Position numbers and translations under genes: made by a program
Shown here: piece by piece, positions 13,266-13,884 of the stretch
Numbering within the stretch: the stretch's first letter is position 1
Layout: every line of letters begins with the position of its first letter
Notes under the pieces: model-generated
The model's database searches: none
What the model saw: only the letters and a program-made list of their open reading frames with translations
What the model was told of the DNA's origin: nothing
From: Acidimicrobiia bacterium
GTDB taxonomy: Bacteria; Actinomycetota; Acidimicrobiia; Acidimicrobiales; JACDCH01
Direction of reading: 5' to 3'
NCBI GenBank assembly: GCA_013694495.1
Contig: JACDCH010000453.1
Coordinates: forward strand, 1 to 13,884
Length of the DNA stretch: 13,884 nucleotides

Positions 13266-13340
13266 CGGCCGGGGCGCGGCTCAGACCACGGTGTCGCCGC
13301 CCGCGGGGCGCGCCACCCGCCACGGTGCGACGATGCAGTC

Positions 13341-13754
13341 GTGGCCGAGGCTCCCGTCGTCGCGGCGGCGGTGCTCGAGCGCCTGCGGGCGCTCTGCCTC
13401 GGGCTGCCCGACGCCTACGAGGAGCAGGCGTGGGTCGGCACGCGGTGGCGGGTGCGCACCCGCACCTTCGCCCACGTCCTCGTCATCGACGGCGGCTGGC
13501 CGCCGGTGTACGCCCGGGCTGCGTCGACCGATGGCCCGGCGACGGTTCTGATGTTCCGGTCGGCGGGTCCCGAGCTCGACGCGCTACGGGCCGGCCCGCC
13601 GCCGTGGGTCGCGCCCCCGTGGCGGGCCGACGAGGTGGCCCTCCTCCTCGGCACCGGCACCGATTGGGCCGAGGTGGCCGAGCTCGTGACCGAGAGCTAC
13701 TGCGTGCTCGCGCCCCGGATCCTGCGCGAGAAGGTCGAGCGCCCTGCCGGATGA
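13341..13754 (+). CDS. MmcQ/YjbR family protein (DUF419)
   Basis: A 137-aa cytoplasmic protein of the MmcQ/YjbR family, small alpha/beta proteins with a double-wing-like fold described as DNA-binding-like but of unknown cellular role. The segments LRALCLGLPDAYEEQAW, WRVRTRTFAHVLV, PWVAPPWRADEVALL and DWAEVAELVTESYCVLAP appear in the expected order: the helix-1 'LP-x-x-x-E', the R-x-x-x-K/R-x-FA strand, and the C-terminal 'DW-x-E-x-x-E-L-x-x-x-SY-x-x-x-AP' helix. I start at GTG 13341 because the family N-terminus is short; there is no clear ribosome site, so the mRNA may be leaderless. An ATG at 13333 is in another frame. The stop overlaps the next start (ATGA). Confidence 0.83.
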   Translation: MAEAPVVAAAVLERLRALCLGLPDAYEEQAWVGTRWRVRTRTFAHVLVIDGGWPPVYARAASTDGPATVLMFRSAGPELDALRAGPPPWVAPPWRADEVALLLGTGTDWAEVAELVTESYCVLAPRILREKVERPAG

Positions 13755-13884
13755 CGACCGACGACGCAGAACCCGAATCCGGCAGCGGGACGGCCGAGGG
13801 TGGCGGTGCGGTCGCCGCCGCGATCCTGTGGCTGTCCGTCGGGGCGACGGGCGCCGTTCTCGGTCACCTGGCGCGGGGGCGGAC
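13751..13884 (+). CDS. Partial small membrane protein, runs off the window
   Basis: The frame starts at ATG 13751, which overlaps the stop of the MmcQ/YjbR gene (ATGA), and is open to the window end, giving 44 full codons. It begins with an acidic, disordered-looking N-terminus (MTTDDAEPESGSGTAEGGG), then a hydrophobic stretch AVAAAILWLSVGATGAVLGH that looks like a membrane segment. I do not recognise the family from this fragment. Confidence 0.6.
   Translation, partial: MTTDDAEPESGSGTAEGGGAVAAAILWLSVGATGAVLGHLARGR

Noticed and set aside
13285..13325. Hairpin or direct repeat (CCACGGTG twice, GCCCGCGGGGC) after the second secreted protein
   Set aside because: The stem is only four base pairs in the obvious fold and no T-tract follows. 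The repeated word is short enough to be chance in this composition.

Overview
The window is very GC-rich, with GTG starts, purine-rich Shine-Dalgarno sites, and a strong G/C bias at third codon positions. The gene families (CadI/ArsI next to ArsR, MerR with a small CC-protein partner, and an MmcQ/YjbR protein) point to a high-GC actinobacterium. Acidimicrobiia or a relative is my best guess, by inference only. There are no rRNA, tRNA, CRISPR, phage or transposase signals.

Layout, left to right. Positions 1-318 hold no gene I can support. A class I SAM methyltransferase (939-319, minus) is divergent from a DUF389 membrane protein (1167-2087, plus). Next comes a metal/metalloid stress block. 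ArsR (2642-2301, minus) is translationally coupled by an 8-nt overlap to a small unknown ORF (2308-1964). ArsR is divergent from a CadI/ArsI-type dioxygenase (2718-3191, plus), and the two genes share a perfect 24-bp palindrome at 2658-2681. Positions 3192-3720 are a gene graveyard: a minus-strand relic of a large ATPase-type regulator abuts the 3' end of a plus-strand nitrilase. The nitrilase stop codon lies inside the -35 box of the next promoter. That promoter (19-bp spacer with a 9+2+9 palindrome) drives a MerR regulator that appears to be leaderless (3755-4204). MerR overlaps by one base an uncharacterised 119-aa protein with a vicinal Cys pair (4204-4563).

Most of the window (4765-13265) is a two-gene operon of giant secreted proteins, 1375 and 1447 aa. 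Each has a Sec signal peptide, a unique N-terminal head, a PKD or PKD-like domain, exactly ten tandem-95 (Ig/cadherin-like, 'NDAPVA...DEDT') repeats, and a related C-terminal domain with a conserved Cys pair. Neither has a sorting motif or C-terminal membrane anchor. They look like paralogous surface or matrix adhesins with swapped tips. In each protein five of the ten repeats carry a C-x(4-6)-C beta-hairpin, presumably an internal disulfide.

The right end holds an MmcQ/YjbR-family protein (13341-13754) with an ATGA overlap into a partial small membrane protein that runs off the window.

The least described element is the secreted pair with its shared C-terminal domain. Second is the MerR/CC-protein unit. 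All functional statements rest on recognition of families by eye; no search was run.
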